Shown here one piece after another: positions 1-7,875 of a stretch of DNA of 64,000 nt. Origin of the DNA: JBGMEA01 sp041447245 (GTDB lineage: Bacteria; Bacillota; Clostridia; Eubacteriales; Anaerofustaceae). The position numbers and the translations under genes were made by a program. Under the pieces are notes generated by a model. That model saw nothing but the letters and a program-made list of their open reading frames with translations. It was not told where the DNA came from and did not search any database. The stretch lies in the NCBI GenBank assembly GCA_041447245.1, contig JBGMEA010000027.1, forward strand, positions 1-64,000, read 5' to 3'. Position 1 is the first letter of the stretch; each line of letters opens with the position of its first letter.

Positions 1-2
1 AG

Positions 3-197
3 CCTTATAAACCTTATCAGCGCGGAACAAATGAGAATACAAACGGATTGATTCGTCAATTCTTTCCTAGAGGGTTGTTCCTGTCCAATGTTGATATCTC
101 TAAAGTTTTATGGGCGAATCATCTGCTCAATCTTCGTCCTCGTAAATGTCTGAACTGGAAGTCTCCTTCTGAGGTTTTTATGTTGCACTTCACTTGA
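3..197 (+). CDS. IS30-family transposase, C-terminal part (cut by window edge)
   Basis: The reading frame is open from the left edge and encodes the last 64 residues of a transposase, ending in MLHFT and a TGA stop. The stretch GTNENTNGLIRQFFPRG followed by NLRPRKCLNW is typical of the C-terminal catalytic region of IS30-family DDE transposases, around the third acidic residue. The enzyme would cut and join the ends of its own insertion sequence. The right terminal repeat probably overlaps or directly follows the stop (about 183-205), as in other IS30 elements, but its partner lies outside the window. Intactness of the element cannot be judged. It borders a repeat-rich intergenic region and the five-gene cluster at 964-5838, so it may mark a recombination boundary. 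Confidence 0.85.
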   Translation, partial: PYKPYQRGTNENTNGLIRQFFPRGLFLSNVDISKVLWANHLLNLRPRKCLNWKSPSEVFMLHFT

Positions 198-207
198 CAA
201 TTCACCG

Positions 208-359
208 GGATCGCATAGTATGCGATCCACATGAATAATCAAACATATGAATTTCAACACGGAATGCATCAGCACGGAACGCGTGATACGCGTTCCCTAC
301 AAATCGATTCCAAAATCCAAACCATGCACATTCCGTACGGAGCGCATTGCATGCGTTCC
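208..359. repeat. Three REP-like palindromes in intergenic DNA
   Basis: Three 21-bp palindromes lie at 208-228, 276-296 and 339-359. Each has 9-bp arms around a 3-bp spacer: GGATCGCAT/ATGCGATCC, GGAACGCGT/ACGCGTTCC and GGAGCGCAT/ATGCGTTCC. The arms differ between copies but stay complementary, with one G-T mismatch in the third, so pairing is what is conserved. Further copies lie at 772-897 and 10823-10906, all outside genes. This is the behaviour of REP/BIME-type elements. No gene is credible between 198 and 925. Confidence 0.7.
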
Positions 360-548
360 GCAAATCAACCCACCACATTCCGCCACGAACGGCACGGGGC
401 GGCATCAAGCGTGATGCGTCCGAGCAAGGGCATGACCCGCACGGTTTTGGTATAAAAATTCCGAGCAGATTTTGTTTCTGCCGACTTTCACGGTCAGGCG
501 AACGATTATCTGCCGATGGAATTTTTGTCAAAACCGAAAGGATGACAT

Positions 549-720
549 GCCGCGAGGCGCATCAGCGAAAAGCGTTTTGTGTCCTTTTGAAGGGCTTGCC
601 GAACTTCATGAACGATTGATATTTCGTGTCCTTCATGAGCGTAGCTTGCGGAGCGAATGTCATTAATTTATAAGGACATCGTTCGCCGCCGACGCGGCGA
701 CTGTCTGGTGATCAATCTCA
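549..720. repeat. Dispersed intergenic repeat, copy 1
   Basis: This stretch shares blocks with 10720-10800. The block GCGTTTTGTGTCCTTTTG is common to both, and both continue, after a longer insert here, with GGACATC, TTCGCC, a CGACTG-like block and GATCAATC. The block order is the same in both places and both sit beside the palindromic repeats. It is best described as a degenerate dispersed repeat. Short open frames across it are not supported as genes. Confidence 0.5.
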
Positions 721-771
721 ATCATAAAAACAATGCATATCTCTATAAACAATCAATCATCCGCATCACAC

Positions 772-897
772 AGAACGCGTAATACGCGTTCCCTACATTG
801 CATATTGAAAACCAAAACAACAATATAACCAACATGACAGATTCATTCCAACATTCAATCCATGGACATTTCGTACGGAACGCATTGTATACGTTCC
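772..897. repeat. Two REP-like palindromes, second composite unit
   Basis: Palindromes lie at 772-792 (core GAACGCGT/ACGCGTTC) and 877-897 (GGAACGCAT/ATACGTTCC, imperfect). The order and flanks match the pair at 276-359: the first palindrome is followed by CTAC, and the second is preceded by ACATTTCGTAC here or ACATTCCGTAC there. A two-palindrome composite unit has therefore been duplicated, with spacers of different length. Confidence 0.65.
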
Positions 898-925
898 GAT
901 TTATCTTCCCCCAATTCCCGCCCAC

Positions 926-951
926 AAAAAAGAGCGCCACTAAGCGCTCTT
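926..951 (-). terminator. Rho-independent terminator of the five-gene cluster
   Basis: Read on the minus strand, a 7-bp stem (AGAGCGC/GCGCTCT) with a 6-nt loop is followed by a run of T. It lies just downstream of the alpha-oxoamine synthase stop codon and so closes the cluster. Confidence 0.8.
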
Positions 952-963
952 CCATTGGTATTA

Positions 964-2229
964 TTAATTGTCTTTGTAAAGTCTCATCAGTTCGTTGTCA
1001 TACGCACTCAGGTCTAGATGCTTGTCTTCGCGCAGGCATCGGAACGCCTCCACGGTTCTCGCCACATCCGCCTCGTCGTGGGACGCCGTCGGCACCATGC
1101 GGAACATAATGTATCCGCGCGGAATCACGGGGTAGGATACCCCCGTGACAAAGATGCCTTTGTCACGCAGATAGCTGATCCATTCCATCGCCGTCGAGAG
1201 TTTTCCTTCGGGGATGAACACCGGGACAATCGGAGATTTCACATCGCCCACAAAGAAACCCAGCTCCCGAAGTCCTTCGGAGAGTTTGTGCGAAATGTCG
1301 AAGAGTCGCGTTCTGCGCTCGGATTCGTCTTCCACGATCTGCAGCGTTTTCTGCAGCGCTTTGACATACACCATCGGCAGACTCTTCGCGAACACCTGCG
1401 TTCTGGCGTTGTAACGAATCCATTCCACCACGTCTTTGCTCGCTGCGGTCATGCCGCCGATGGAAGCAAACGCCTTGGCAAAGGTCGCAAAGTACAGATC
1501 GATTTTGTCCTGCACACCCGCGTATTCACCCGTGCCTCTGCCGTGTTCTCCCATCACGCCGAACCCGTGCGCATCGTCCACAAACAGGCGCGCGTCGTAG
1601 CGGTCTTTGATCTCCGCGATATCTTTCAGATTCGCCAGATCCCCCGTCATGCCGTATACGCCTTCCGTGAGAATCAAAACCCCGCCCTTGCGGGTTTCGT
1701 TCACACTCTTGAGTGTTTTTTCGAGACTGTCCATATCGTTGTGTTTGAACACGCGGATTTTGCGTCTGTCCGAAACCGCGCCGAACGCCGCATCGACAAT
1801 GGACGCATGCACAAGCTTGTCCATCACGATCACATCATGCGATTCGACAAGCGAGTTGATCGTGCCGATCACGCCGAGATAGCCGTAGTTGAACAGAATG
1901 GACGATTCTTTCTGCGCGAAATCGGCAAGCGAATTTTCGAGCGCGATGTGATCTACCGTGTTGCCGCTCATCATGCGGGAACCCATCGGACCGCTTGTGC
2001 CCCAGACGTTCATCGCTTCGAGTCCCACCTCTTTCACGGCTTCGTTTTCTGCCATGCCGAGGTAGTTGTTGATCGACCACATCAGGCAGTCTTTTCCGTC
2101 AAATGTCATGGTCTTGCCCGGGATGGACTCCATCACCGGCATGGTGTAATAGCGGTCTCCCGCCGCCCTGAAATTGCCGAAATAGCCCTCATCCGTGGCA
2201 CATTTCGCAAAGATATCCTTTTCGCTCAT
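964..2229 (-). CDS. Alpha-oxoamine synthase family PLP enzyme (KBL/SPT/CqsA-like)
   Basis: A 421-residue fold-type I PLP enzyme of the family that decarboxylates an amino acid while condensing it with an acyl thioester (2-amino-3-ketobutyrate CoA ligase, AONS, serine palmitoyltransferase, CqsA, cysteate fatty acyltransferase). Visible are NNYLG near residue 55, the PLP-stacking histidine at about 141 (HASIVDAAFGA), VDDAHGFGVMGEHGRG at 218-231 and the Schiff-base lysine at about 252 in TFAKAFASIGG. The start ATG follows AAAGGA and lies 3 nt after the stop of the cysteate-synthase-like gene, so translation is probably coupled. The neighbour suggests that cysteate or a related sulfonate is the amino-acid substrate, which would give a capnine-like product if the acyl donor is long-chain. 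Glycine/acetyl-CoA (KBL) activity is the plain alternative. Family assignment is firm; substrate is inference. Confidence 0.88.
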   Translation of the reverse strand: MSEKDIFAKCATDEGYFGNFRAAGDRYYTMPVMESIPGKTMTFDGKDCLMWSINNYLGMAENEAVKEVGLEAMNVWGTSGPMGSRMMSGNTVDHIALENSLADFAQKESSILFNYGYLGVIGTINSLVESHDVIVMDKLVHASIVDAAFGAVSDRRKIRVFKHNDMDSLEKTLKSVNETRKGGVLILTEGVYGMTGDLANLKDIAEIKDRYDARLFVDDAHGFGVMGEHGRGTGEYAGVQDKIDLYFATFAKAFASIGGMTAASKDVVEWIRYNARTQVFAKSLPMVYVKALQKTLQIVEDESERRTRLFDISHKLSEGLRELGFFVGDVKSPIVPVFIPEGKLSTAMEWISYLRDKGIFVTGVSYPVIPRGYIMFRMVPTASHDEADVARTVEAFRCLREDKHLDLSAYDNELMRLYKDN

Positions 2230-2232
2230 CTC

Positions 2233-3522
2233 TTAGATTCCTTTCCCATATAAAGAAGCGATTCGCTCCGATACTGTTTGAGTTGATAATTCGTCTTTCG
2301 GCACGATCAGATCGGCCGCTTTCTGCTTCAGATCAAATTCCCGCGCCAGCGCCTGCATCCCGCCGCCCGTCACATTGAGCATCACGATGCCGTTCTTGTC
2401 GATCGTTCCGTCGTTTGTTTTCTGCATCAGCGAAGCAAGTGCCACCCCAGCTTCCGGGCAGATGTCCCACCCTTCGAGTTCGGCGAACAGTCTCTGCGCT
2501 TCGATCACTTCGCTGTTTTCCACGGTCGGCATTTCGCCGTCCGCCGCGCTGAGCACGTCATAAAGCCCGCCCGTCAATCCGTAAGGCGGCTGACGGTTGG
2601 AGAGCACCTTTGCCAGAATCGTGTCGATCTGCCGCACGGTTTCTTCCTCATTCATCGGATCAAGCGCGCGGCTCTTTTTGCCCCAGGCCTGCGCCATGGG
2701 CACAAACGGCAGATTCTGAGAGGCGAACAGCTTCATGGTCTTTGGGGTGTAGTCCCCGCTTTCGTTCAGTCTCAGATTTGCTTCGTGCGCCGCGATCACA
2801 CCCGTGCCGCTGCCCACTGCCTGAAAATAATAATCGGGAATCTCTCCGATTGTCGTTGCCGCGGAAAGCACCGTGGTTCCCATGCCGTCGCGCCGTGCGA
2901 CGTTTTTCGCGCCGCCTTCGCTCACAAACCCGTCCAATGCACAGATTGCGTCCGCAAGGTGAATGGCATCCGTATAGTCGGCATCCCCGCCTACGGCGAT
3001 GAGCTTCACACACGGATCGACCTCCTCAATCGACCAAAGACTCCCCAGATTTTTTTCCGGCACAACCAGCAGCAGCGGAATTTTGTTTTCCGAAGCCACC
3101 TTCATGAATGCACGCGCCGTATTTCCCGCGGAAGATACCACGAGAATTTGCTCATCCGCCGGTTTTCTCGCGCACACGGAATACGCTTCGCATTCCTTGA
3201 AAGTGCCAGTTCTCATATTCGCGCCTTTCTCCGGCCAATAGCCGTTGAAGGTAATGTACAGATTCGACAGCCCGAGCAGTGTTGCCAACCCTTCACTGCG
3301 ATAAGTCACGGGAGAGCCGTCGGAATGAATGAATCGCTCGACCGGAAGCCAATCCGCGAATCGGAAAATCCCCTCATTTTCTTCCCTGACTCTGAGCTGT
3401 TTCTTGTGATACACCGCTCGCAGGAGCGTGGGAGCCTGCGCAGTCGGATCGGCAAGCACATAGCCGTTGTCTTCCTGCAGTCCTTCGGTTGCAACGGACT
3501 GCAGATAAGTATGATTCAGCAA
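2233..3522 (-). CDS. Cysteate synthase-like / threonine synthase-related PLP enzyme
   Basis: A fold-type II PLP enzyme of about 429 residues. It resembles the archaeal cysteate synthase branch, which makes L-cysteate from O-phosphoserine and sulfite, more than ordinary threonine synthase. Recognisable are TYRSEGLATLLGLSNLYI, FNGYWPEKGA, the PLP lysine in TGTFKECEA (about residue 109), the phosphate-binding SSAGNTARAF, GGAKNVARRDGMG and QAVGSGTGVIAA. Start choice: a GTG at 3531 lies inside the SD sequence AGAGGTGA, whereas a TTG at 3522 sits 6 nt after it, so TTG is preferred. It is the fourth gene of the cluster. Its product could feed the adjacent acyl-condensing enzyme. A threonine synthase paralogue with another substrate remains possible. 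Confidence 0.72.
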   Translation of the reverse strand: MLNHTYLQSVATEGLQEDNGYVLADPTAQAPTLLRAVYHKKQLRVREENEGIFRFADWLPVERFIHSDGSPVTYRSEGLATLLGLSNLYITFNGYWPEKGANMRTGTFKECEAYSVCARKPADEQILVVSSAGNTARAFMKVASENKIPLLLVVPEKNLGSLWSIEEVDPCVKLIAVGGDADYTDAIHLADAICALDGFVSEGGAKNVARRDGMGTTVLSAATTIGEIPDYYFQAVGSGTGVIAAHEANLRLNESGDYTPKTMKLFASQNLPFVPMAQAWGKKSRALDPMNEEETVRQIDTILAKVLSNRQPPYGLTGGLYDVLSAADGEMPTVENSEVIEAQRLFAELEGWDICPEAGVALASLMQKTNDGTIDKNGIVMLNVTGGGMQALAREFDLKQKAADLIVPKDELSTQTVSERIASLYGKGI

Positions 3523-3615
3523 GTCGGTCACCTCTTTTCTTTTGTAGCCAAATGATTGGTATCGATATCGAGACGCTGCATAAACGCTCCCGATTATTTT
3601 CTGTTGTATTTCGGA

Positions 3616-4323
3616 TTAGCGCATGCCCTCTTCCGGCAATGCCCAGACCTTCAGGTCGATGCCCTCGATCTGCGCGCGGCTTCCCTCCATCTGCACGATG
3701 ATGCCCGAATGCACTTTCTGCATCATGCATCCATTCGGCACAAAGCGCACGGTCTGCCCGACCTTCGGTCGGCTTCCCTGCACCATCCCGATGAATCCAC
3801 CGACCATACACACGCCCACATCTTCGAACTCCATTCCCTCACCCGCTTCGGTGCGGTGACAAGGTCCGATCAGATGCACGGTGATGAGCCCTTTTGCGGA
3901 TTCAAGAATCCGCGCAAAATGCGGAATCGGACAGCCGAGCGGACGGTAACGGATCAAGTCGCCCGCAGCATACGGTTTCTGATAAAACGGAAACAGGATC
4001 TCGCGGCACGAGCATTCGCCCGGCAGGGGATCCAGCAGAAAGTCGGCGATGTAATTGTCGATGATGCCGACGATTTCGGATGTTGTTTTAATGACGGGGC
4101 GGCTGCGAAGCAGCTCTTCCAATGCGGTTCGTTTCTCAATAAACCGATCTTGCGTCAGAAACGCGCAGACCGTCGCGTCCGTTTTTTCTTCGGTGAGATT
4201 TACCGCAAAATCCGCGCAGTCGCGGAAGCCGCATTCGCGGCAGTTGAAGCCCGGAAGCAGTGCCGTCACTTCTTCCAGACGGATCGTCGGTCGGGAAGGA
4301 TTGGACTCAGTGTGTTCGCTCAT
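3616..4323 (-). CDS. [4Fe-4S] cluster protein with corrinoid-protein-type N-terminal motif
   Basis: A protein of 235 residues. Residues 24-53 carry PGFNCRECGFRDCADFA with cysteines at 28, 31, 36 and 53 (C-x2-C-x4-C-x16-C). This spacing is seen in the small Fe-S domain of RnfB and of the corrinoid iron-sulfur protein large subunit. The rest has more cysteines (GECSCRE, YRPLGCPIPHF, GPCHR, GVCMVGG, PNGCM) and no domain I can name. It starts 1 nt after the stop of the HypB-like GTPase, so the two are translationally coupled. With the GTPase and the ABC ATPase it may form a cofactor- or metal-loading module. Its target is not evident in the window. Confidence 0.7.
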   Translation of the reverse strand: MSEHTESNPSRPTIRLEEVTALLPGFNCRECGFRDCADFAVNLTEEKTDATVCAFLTQDRFIEKRTALEELLRSRPVIKTTSEIVGIIDNYIADFLLDPLPGECSCREILFPFYQKPYAAGDLIRYRPLGCPIPHFARILESAKGLITVHLIGPCHRTEAGEGMEFEDVGVCMVGGFIGMVQGSRPKVGQTVRFVPNGCMMQKVHSGIIVQMEGSRAQIEGIDLKVWALPEEGMR

Positions 4324-4324
4324 C

Positions 4325-5026
4325 TTATTCCCCCTCGTAATATGCCATACCGTCGATGTTGCGCAGCAGTCCGCGGTGATGTTCTTTGCTGATTCTCGAT
4401 TCCCCCACGCACAGCGTGCACACGGCAGCCGGGGCGGAATGCCGGAGCGTTTCTTCTTCGATGAGCACTTCTTTTGCGTTCGAGATGTCTCTTGCCAGTT
4501 CCTGGCAGCCTTTCCCGCTCAGTCCGTTCGCTTCGATGATCGAGCAGCGGGGATTGATTTCCAAAACGCGCTCACGGAAAATTTCCCGCTCTGCCTGAGA
4601 AATCATATCGCCTTTCGTGATGACCGCCACATCGGCAGTGCTCAGAAACGGTCCAAGTTTGAGCGGGGTATTCGGTCCCGTCGTTGCGTCCAGCATACAT
4701 ACGCCAAGGCTGTTTTTCGTGTAGGGTGCACATCGGTGACACAAACCAGCCGTCTCGATCACGAGAATGTCGCTGCCGCGATCCTGTGCCCAACGGTTGA
4801 TTTCTTCATAGTTAAAGATTGCAAAATGGTCGGGGCACATATCCTTGGCCAAGCCGACCCGTACCGGGATATTGAGTTTTTCAAAGCGTTTGTCATCATC
4901 GGTATACAGACAGTCGATTTTCGCGACGCTGCATCGATAATCGGATAACGCCAGCGCTTTGAGCGTGTGATATAAAATTGCCGTTTTCCCCGATCCGGGC
5001 GTTCCGGCTGCAATGACAGTTTTCAT
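4325..5026 (-). CDS. HypB/UreG/CobW-like GTPase
   Basis: A protein of 233 residues with a P-loop at 8-15 (GTPGSGKT), a switch/Walker B-like region LVIETAGLCHRCAPY and a guanine-specificity-like TKGD. This arrangement is that of SIMIBI GTPases such as HypB and UreG, which power nickel or other cofactor insertion. A cysteine pair lies in GLCHRCAPY and another in VCTLCVG near the C-terminus, where a metal could bind. Its ATG overlaps the stop of the upstream ABC ATPase as ATGA, and its stop is 1 nt before the Fe-S protein start. The likely role is energising maturation of a metalloenzyme or cofactor. The metal and client are unknown. Confidence 0.75.
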   Translation of the reverse strand: MKTVIAAGTPGSGKTAILYHTLKALALSDYRCSVAKIDCLYTDDDKRFEKLNIPVRVGLAKDMCPDHFAIFNYEEINRWAQDRGSDILVIETAGLCHRCAPYTKNSLGVCMLDATTGPNTPLKLGPFLSTADVAVITKGDMISQAEREIFRERVLEINPRCSIIEANGLSGKGCQELARDISNAKEVLIEEETLRHSAPAAVCTLCVGESRISKEHHRGLLRNIDGMAYYEGE

Positions 5027-5838
5027 ATGGTTACATTCTCCAGTCGTTTCGTATCAATTATCGTATTTCCCATATCCAGCCGTTTGATATCGATTGTTTC
5101 GCCCATTCTGAGCCGTTCTCTCATTTCGTGCATGATTCCGTCTATCACATTCAGCCTCAGAGAAATGAGTTTGTCATTCTGATTGGTTTCGACCAGTTTG
5201 TTCATCCCGCCGTTTTTCATCACGATTCGTCTGCCTGCCATCAGCGCAAGAAGAGGATCGTGCGTTACGATCATGACGATCTTGCCGTTTCCGACAAGCA
5301 GGTCAATGGCTTCTTTTTTCTTGATGCCGGCGTTTTCAATCTCATCGATCAGGACAATCGGCGAATCGCTGATCACAGCGATATCCGCCACCATCAGTGA
5401 ACGGGACTGTCCTCCGCTGAGGGTCGTGAGATTGTCGGACTCTTTGATCGGTTCCCCCGTGAGGGTATTGGCAAGCGCAATGACCTGATCGATTTTATTG
5501 TCCGAAATGCCCCTGCATTTCGAATGGAGCTGTATGAAATCTCCGACAGCCATATCTGCCAGAAAATTCATCGTCTGGGACAACTGCGCAATCATCTTTT
5601 TGCGCGGGTCGGAAATGATGGACGGATCGGGAACGGTACCGTTGAACAACACTCGCCTTCGGGAAAACGTATCGCCCTGCGCGATCTGTTCGATATCCGA
5701 AATCACGGAGCTTTTTCCGCTTCCGGTCGGACCCACGATTCCGATGATCTCTCCTTTGCGGATGGTCAGCTCCTGAATCGTTTCCCGGTTGCCGAACTTG
5801 TCATATCCGCCGATTACGGTTATGCTGTCGATGTTCAT
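5023..5838 (-). CDS. Stand-alone ABC-type ATPase of the cofactor-module cluster
   Basis: An ABC ATPase of about 271 residues with Walker A GPTGSGKSS (36-44), the signature LSGGQSRSLMVADIA, Walker B PIVLIDEIENAG and the H-loop IVTHDP. No membrane partner lies nearby, so a soluble role is likely. The C-terminal 60 residues (MRERLRMGETIDIKRL and following) lie outside the standard fold. The start at 5838 is preferred over an in-frame ATG 15 nt upstream because AGAGGTGA lies just before it. It is the first gene of the cluster; its stop overlaps the GTPase start. ABC ATPase, HypB-like GTPase and Fe-S protein together look like a cofactor-assembly or enzyme-activation set rather than a transporter. 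Confidence 0.78.
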   Translation of the reverse strand: MNIDSITVIGGYDKFGNRETIQELTIRKGEIIGIVGPTGSGKSSVISDIEQIAQGDTFSRRRVLFNGTVPDPSIISDPRKKMIAQLSQTMNFLADMAVGDFIQLHSKCRGISDNKIDQVIALANTLTGEPIKESDNLTTLSGGQSRSLMVADIAVISDSPIVLIDEIENAGIKKKEAIDLLVGNGKIVMIVTHDPLLALMAGRRIVMKNGGMNKLVETNQNDKLISLRLNVIDGIMHEMRERLRMGETIDIKRLDMGNTIIDTKRLENVTI

Positions 5839-6255
5839 GTTTTCACCTCTCATTTCATTGTGTGCCTATCGGGCTGCAAGCCTATCAAACATTTTATAAT
5901 GCGAAATAACCTCTGTAAATAAACAATACTCAAAATTTACAGGAAGCATTCTCCGATTTTTCCTCTCTGAAAAAGGATGTAACAGATTTGAAAAAATATT
6001 GTAAAAGCAAAGAAAAAAGTTCACTTTCCCTGTATCATATCGGAACACACAAAAAATATCTGTTCTCATTTGAAAACGACTGTTTATTCCGCATATAAAG
6101 TTATACGTTGCATCCGACATAAAGTTGCTGCCGAATTGCAAATAATTGCATATTCAACACTTTGGATCATCCTTATCATCTTTTATCATAACCCGCTAAA
6201 TTAAATTAGTCTGAAAACCGGAACATATCGCGGATATCCTTGATTAGAGGCAAAT
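5839..6255. other. Intergenic region upstream of the five-gene cluster
   Basis: AT-rich non-coding DNA. The cluster promoter should lie here on the minus strand, but I see no convincing -35/-10 pair. A 91-codon minus frame at 5866-6141 has no ribosome binding site and an unlikely composition, and is not called. Confidence 0.5.
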
Positions 6256-6282
6256 AAAAAACCGCGTACGGAGACGCGGTTT
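6256..6282 (-). terminator. Terminator after the yhaM-membrane protein pair
   Basis: On the minus strand the stem ACCGCG/CGCGGT with an 8-nt loop is followed by T6. It lies 15 nt beyond the stop of the gene at 6297. Confidence 0.75.
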
Positions 6283-6296
6283 CGGATCAGTTTTTT

Positions 6297-6860
6297 CTAT
6301 TTCTTTTTTCGTTTCGGCGGTGGCGGAGTGTTCCCGCCTTTTTTGAACGAACAATGCTTTTTCAGATAAGCCTTGATTTCTGCCTCGTTTTTCGGTGAAA
6401 TGTCAATATACGCACTATTGCCGAAAAAGGAAGCTTTCGGATTGATTTTTACGCGGGTCAGATTTTTCCCTGAGCGTTCCACCATATTGTACTCCGTCAC
6501 TTCGGAATAGAACAATACACCATTGGAAGTATAAATCCCATTGGTATACATTCCCTTCGGGGTCAGCGCATTAATAAATGTATTCAGGTAATAAATCACA
6601 AGCGCGACAGGGAAACAGATATAGAAGAGAAGGTAATTTTTTTCCGTGCTGCTTCCGTAAAATGCGCTGAACAAGGTGAATCCCGCAAGCAGAACCACCA
6701 GAATCGTCTGCACCAGAAAATCGGAATGAGCTAATCCGGTCAAAGTCGGCAACACGAGTTTCCCGATCTGTTTTTTCCGTTTGAGCGTCGAGCGCAACAG
6801 CAATGCCGCGAGCAATAGGAAAATGATCGCCAGGATCGATTCAAAATTAAATAAGTTCAT
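6297..6860 (-). CDS. Two- or three-helix membrane protein with a small C-terminal domain
   Basis: A protein of 187 residues starting at ATG 6860, which follows GGAGGAAAACA. It has a hydrophobic helix near the N-terminus (ILAIIFLLLAALLL) and two more at about 50-95 (TILVVLLAGFTLFSA and LLFYICFPVALVIYYL). A soluble segment follows, with NGIYTSNGVLFYSEVTEYN and a pattern reminiscent of bacterial PH-like or DUF5673-type domains. The end is basic and proline-rich (PPPPKRKKK). It overlaps the end of yhaM by 14 nt and so is co-transcribed with it. Function is unknown. Confidence 0.65.
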   Translation of the reverse strand: MNLFNFESILAIIFLLLAALLLRSTLKRKKQIGKLVLPTLTGLAHSDFLVQTILVVLLAGFTLFSAFYGSSTEKNYLLFYICFPVALVIYYLNTFINALTPKGMYTNGIYTSNGVLFYSEVTEYNMVERSGKNLTRVKINPKASFFGNSAYIDISPKNEAEIKAYLKKHCSFKKGGNTPPPPKRKKK

Positions 6861-7815
6861 TGTTTTCCTCCTGTGTATCAAGTGTATGATGATAAATCGT
6901 CCGTCCGTCGAGCACCCACACTTTTTCCGCAAAAGTTCCCGGAGGAATGGAGTCGATGGTTTTCTTCATCTGGTTCATTCGGGAATCCACCAGATCCAGA
7001 TAATGGAGCAGTTCCGCCTCTCCGAACATCGGAGATTTCGGGCTGCCGAATTCGGGATGATAATGGTGGGACAGAATCATATGTTTCAGCAAAAGCGACA
7101 CGGATTCGTCAATATCCAACTCTTTCGATTTGGTTTCAATTTCGCAGATCGTCGTGATGATATGCCCCAGGAGCTTTCCTTCCTGTGTATAATCCGTCAC
7201 AATGCCGTATATGTCGCTTTCCATTTCCTTAATCTTTCCCAAATCATGCAATGCAATGCCGGCATAAACCAGATCACGATTGAGAAAATCATAAATATCC
7301 AACAGCGGCAGCGCGCACCGAAACATGGAGTAGATATGATAGAGCAGTCCGCCTTTAACTGCATGGTGAAAATTCTTCGCTGCGGGATAATATAACAGCG
7401 CGTCCTTTTTTTCTTCAAACATTGCGAGTGCAAGTCTTTTGATTTGCGCGTTTTCAATTTGAGAAAGAAGCTGTATGATTTTTTCGTACATTTTGGCGGG
7501 CGGGTACGGCGCCGTTTCGACCAGTGCGTCAAGCTCCTCGGGGGTTGGATTTGCCGCCTCGATCGATTCGATTCCCATCTGCAGCGATCCGTTGTAACGC
7601 TCGATGTTCCCTTTGACAAACACTGCGCTGCCAACAGAAAAATCTGCGGCGGAAACAGCGGACACGTCCCAGAGTTTCGCGGAGATTTCGCCTGTTTTGT
7701 CAGCAAAAACCGCATCAAGATAACTCTTTCCGTTTCTGGCTGTTTTGATTTCAAATTTTTTGATCAGGCAAATACCGCCGAAGCGCTCGCCCTCTTTTAT
7801 CTGTGCAATGCTCAC
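6847..7815 (-). CDS. yhaM: 3'-5' exoribonuclease YhaM
   Basis: A protein of 322 residues matching the YhaM architecture: an N-terminal OB-fold nucleic-acid-binding domain (about 1-95, with KNGKSYLDAVFADKTGEI-like strands) and a C-terminal HD-type metal phosphohydrolase domain. Metal-binding residues are visible at H150/H151 and H160 (NFHHAVKGGLLYH), H190/D191 (ALHDLGK), in LSHHYHPEFGSPKSP and in LHYLDLVDSRM. YhaM degrades short single-stranded RNA from the 3' end in Gram-positive bacteria. The start is GTG at 7815, 5 nt after GGAGGGGATAC. It is divergent from the dnaD-dnaI pair and overlaps the following membrane-protein gene. Confidence 0.92.
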   Translation of the reverse strand: MSIAQIKEGERFGGICLIKKFEIKTARNGKSYLDAVFADKTGEISAKLWDVSAVSAADFSVGSAVFVKGNIERYNGSLQMGIESIEAANPTPEELDALVETAPYPPAKMYEKIIQLLSQIENAQIKRLALAMFEEKKDALLYYPAAKNFHHAVKGGLLYHIYSMFRCALPLLDIYDFLNRDLVYAGIALHDLGKIKEMESDIYGIVTDYTQEGKLLGHIITTICEIETKSKELDIDESVSLLLKHMILSHHYHPEFGSPKSPMFGEAELLHYLDLVDSRMNQMKKTIDSIPPGTFAEKVWVLDGRTIYHHTLDTQEENNELI

Positions 7816-7866
7816 GTATCCCCTCCGAAAAGTTCCTGTCTTATTCTACAATACTTGCAGTGATTA

Positions 7867-7875
7867 TGCTATAAT
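7867..7875 (+). promoter_or_regulatory. Extended -10 promoter for the dnaD-dnaI pair
   Basis: TGCTATAAT is a perfect extended -10 element about 85 nt before the DnaD-like start. No good -35 is seen at the expected distance, as is usual for extended -10 promoters. Confidence 0.6.

Noticed and set aside
202..955. Several short frames in the 5' repeat region
   Set aside because: They cover palindromic and dispersed repeats, overlap each other on both strands, and lack ribosome binding sites.
1018..2253. Long open frame (411 codons) on the plus strand opposite the alpha-oxoamine synthase
   Set aside because: It is antisense to a clearly conserved enzyme, is His/Arg-rich in the manner of a shadow frame, and has no SD or homology.
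5866..6141. 91-codon minus-strand frame upstream of the ABC ATPase gene
   Set aside because: No SD, Phe/Asn/Cys-rich composition typical of AT-rich non-coding DNA.
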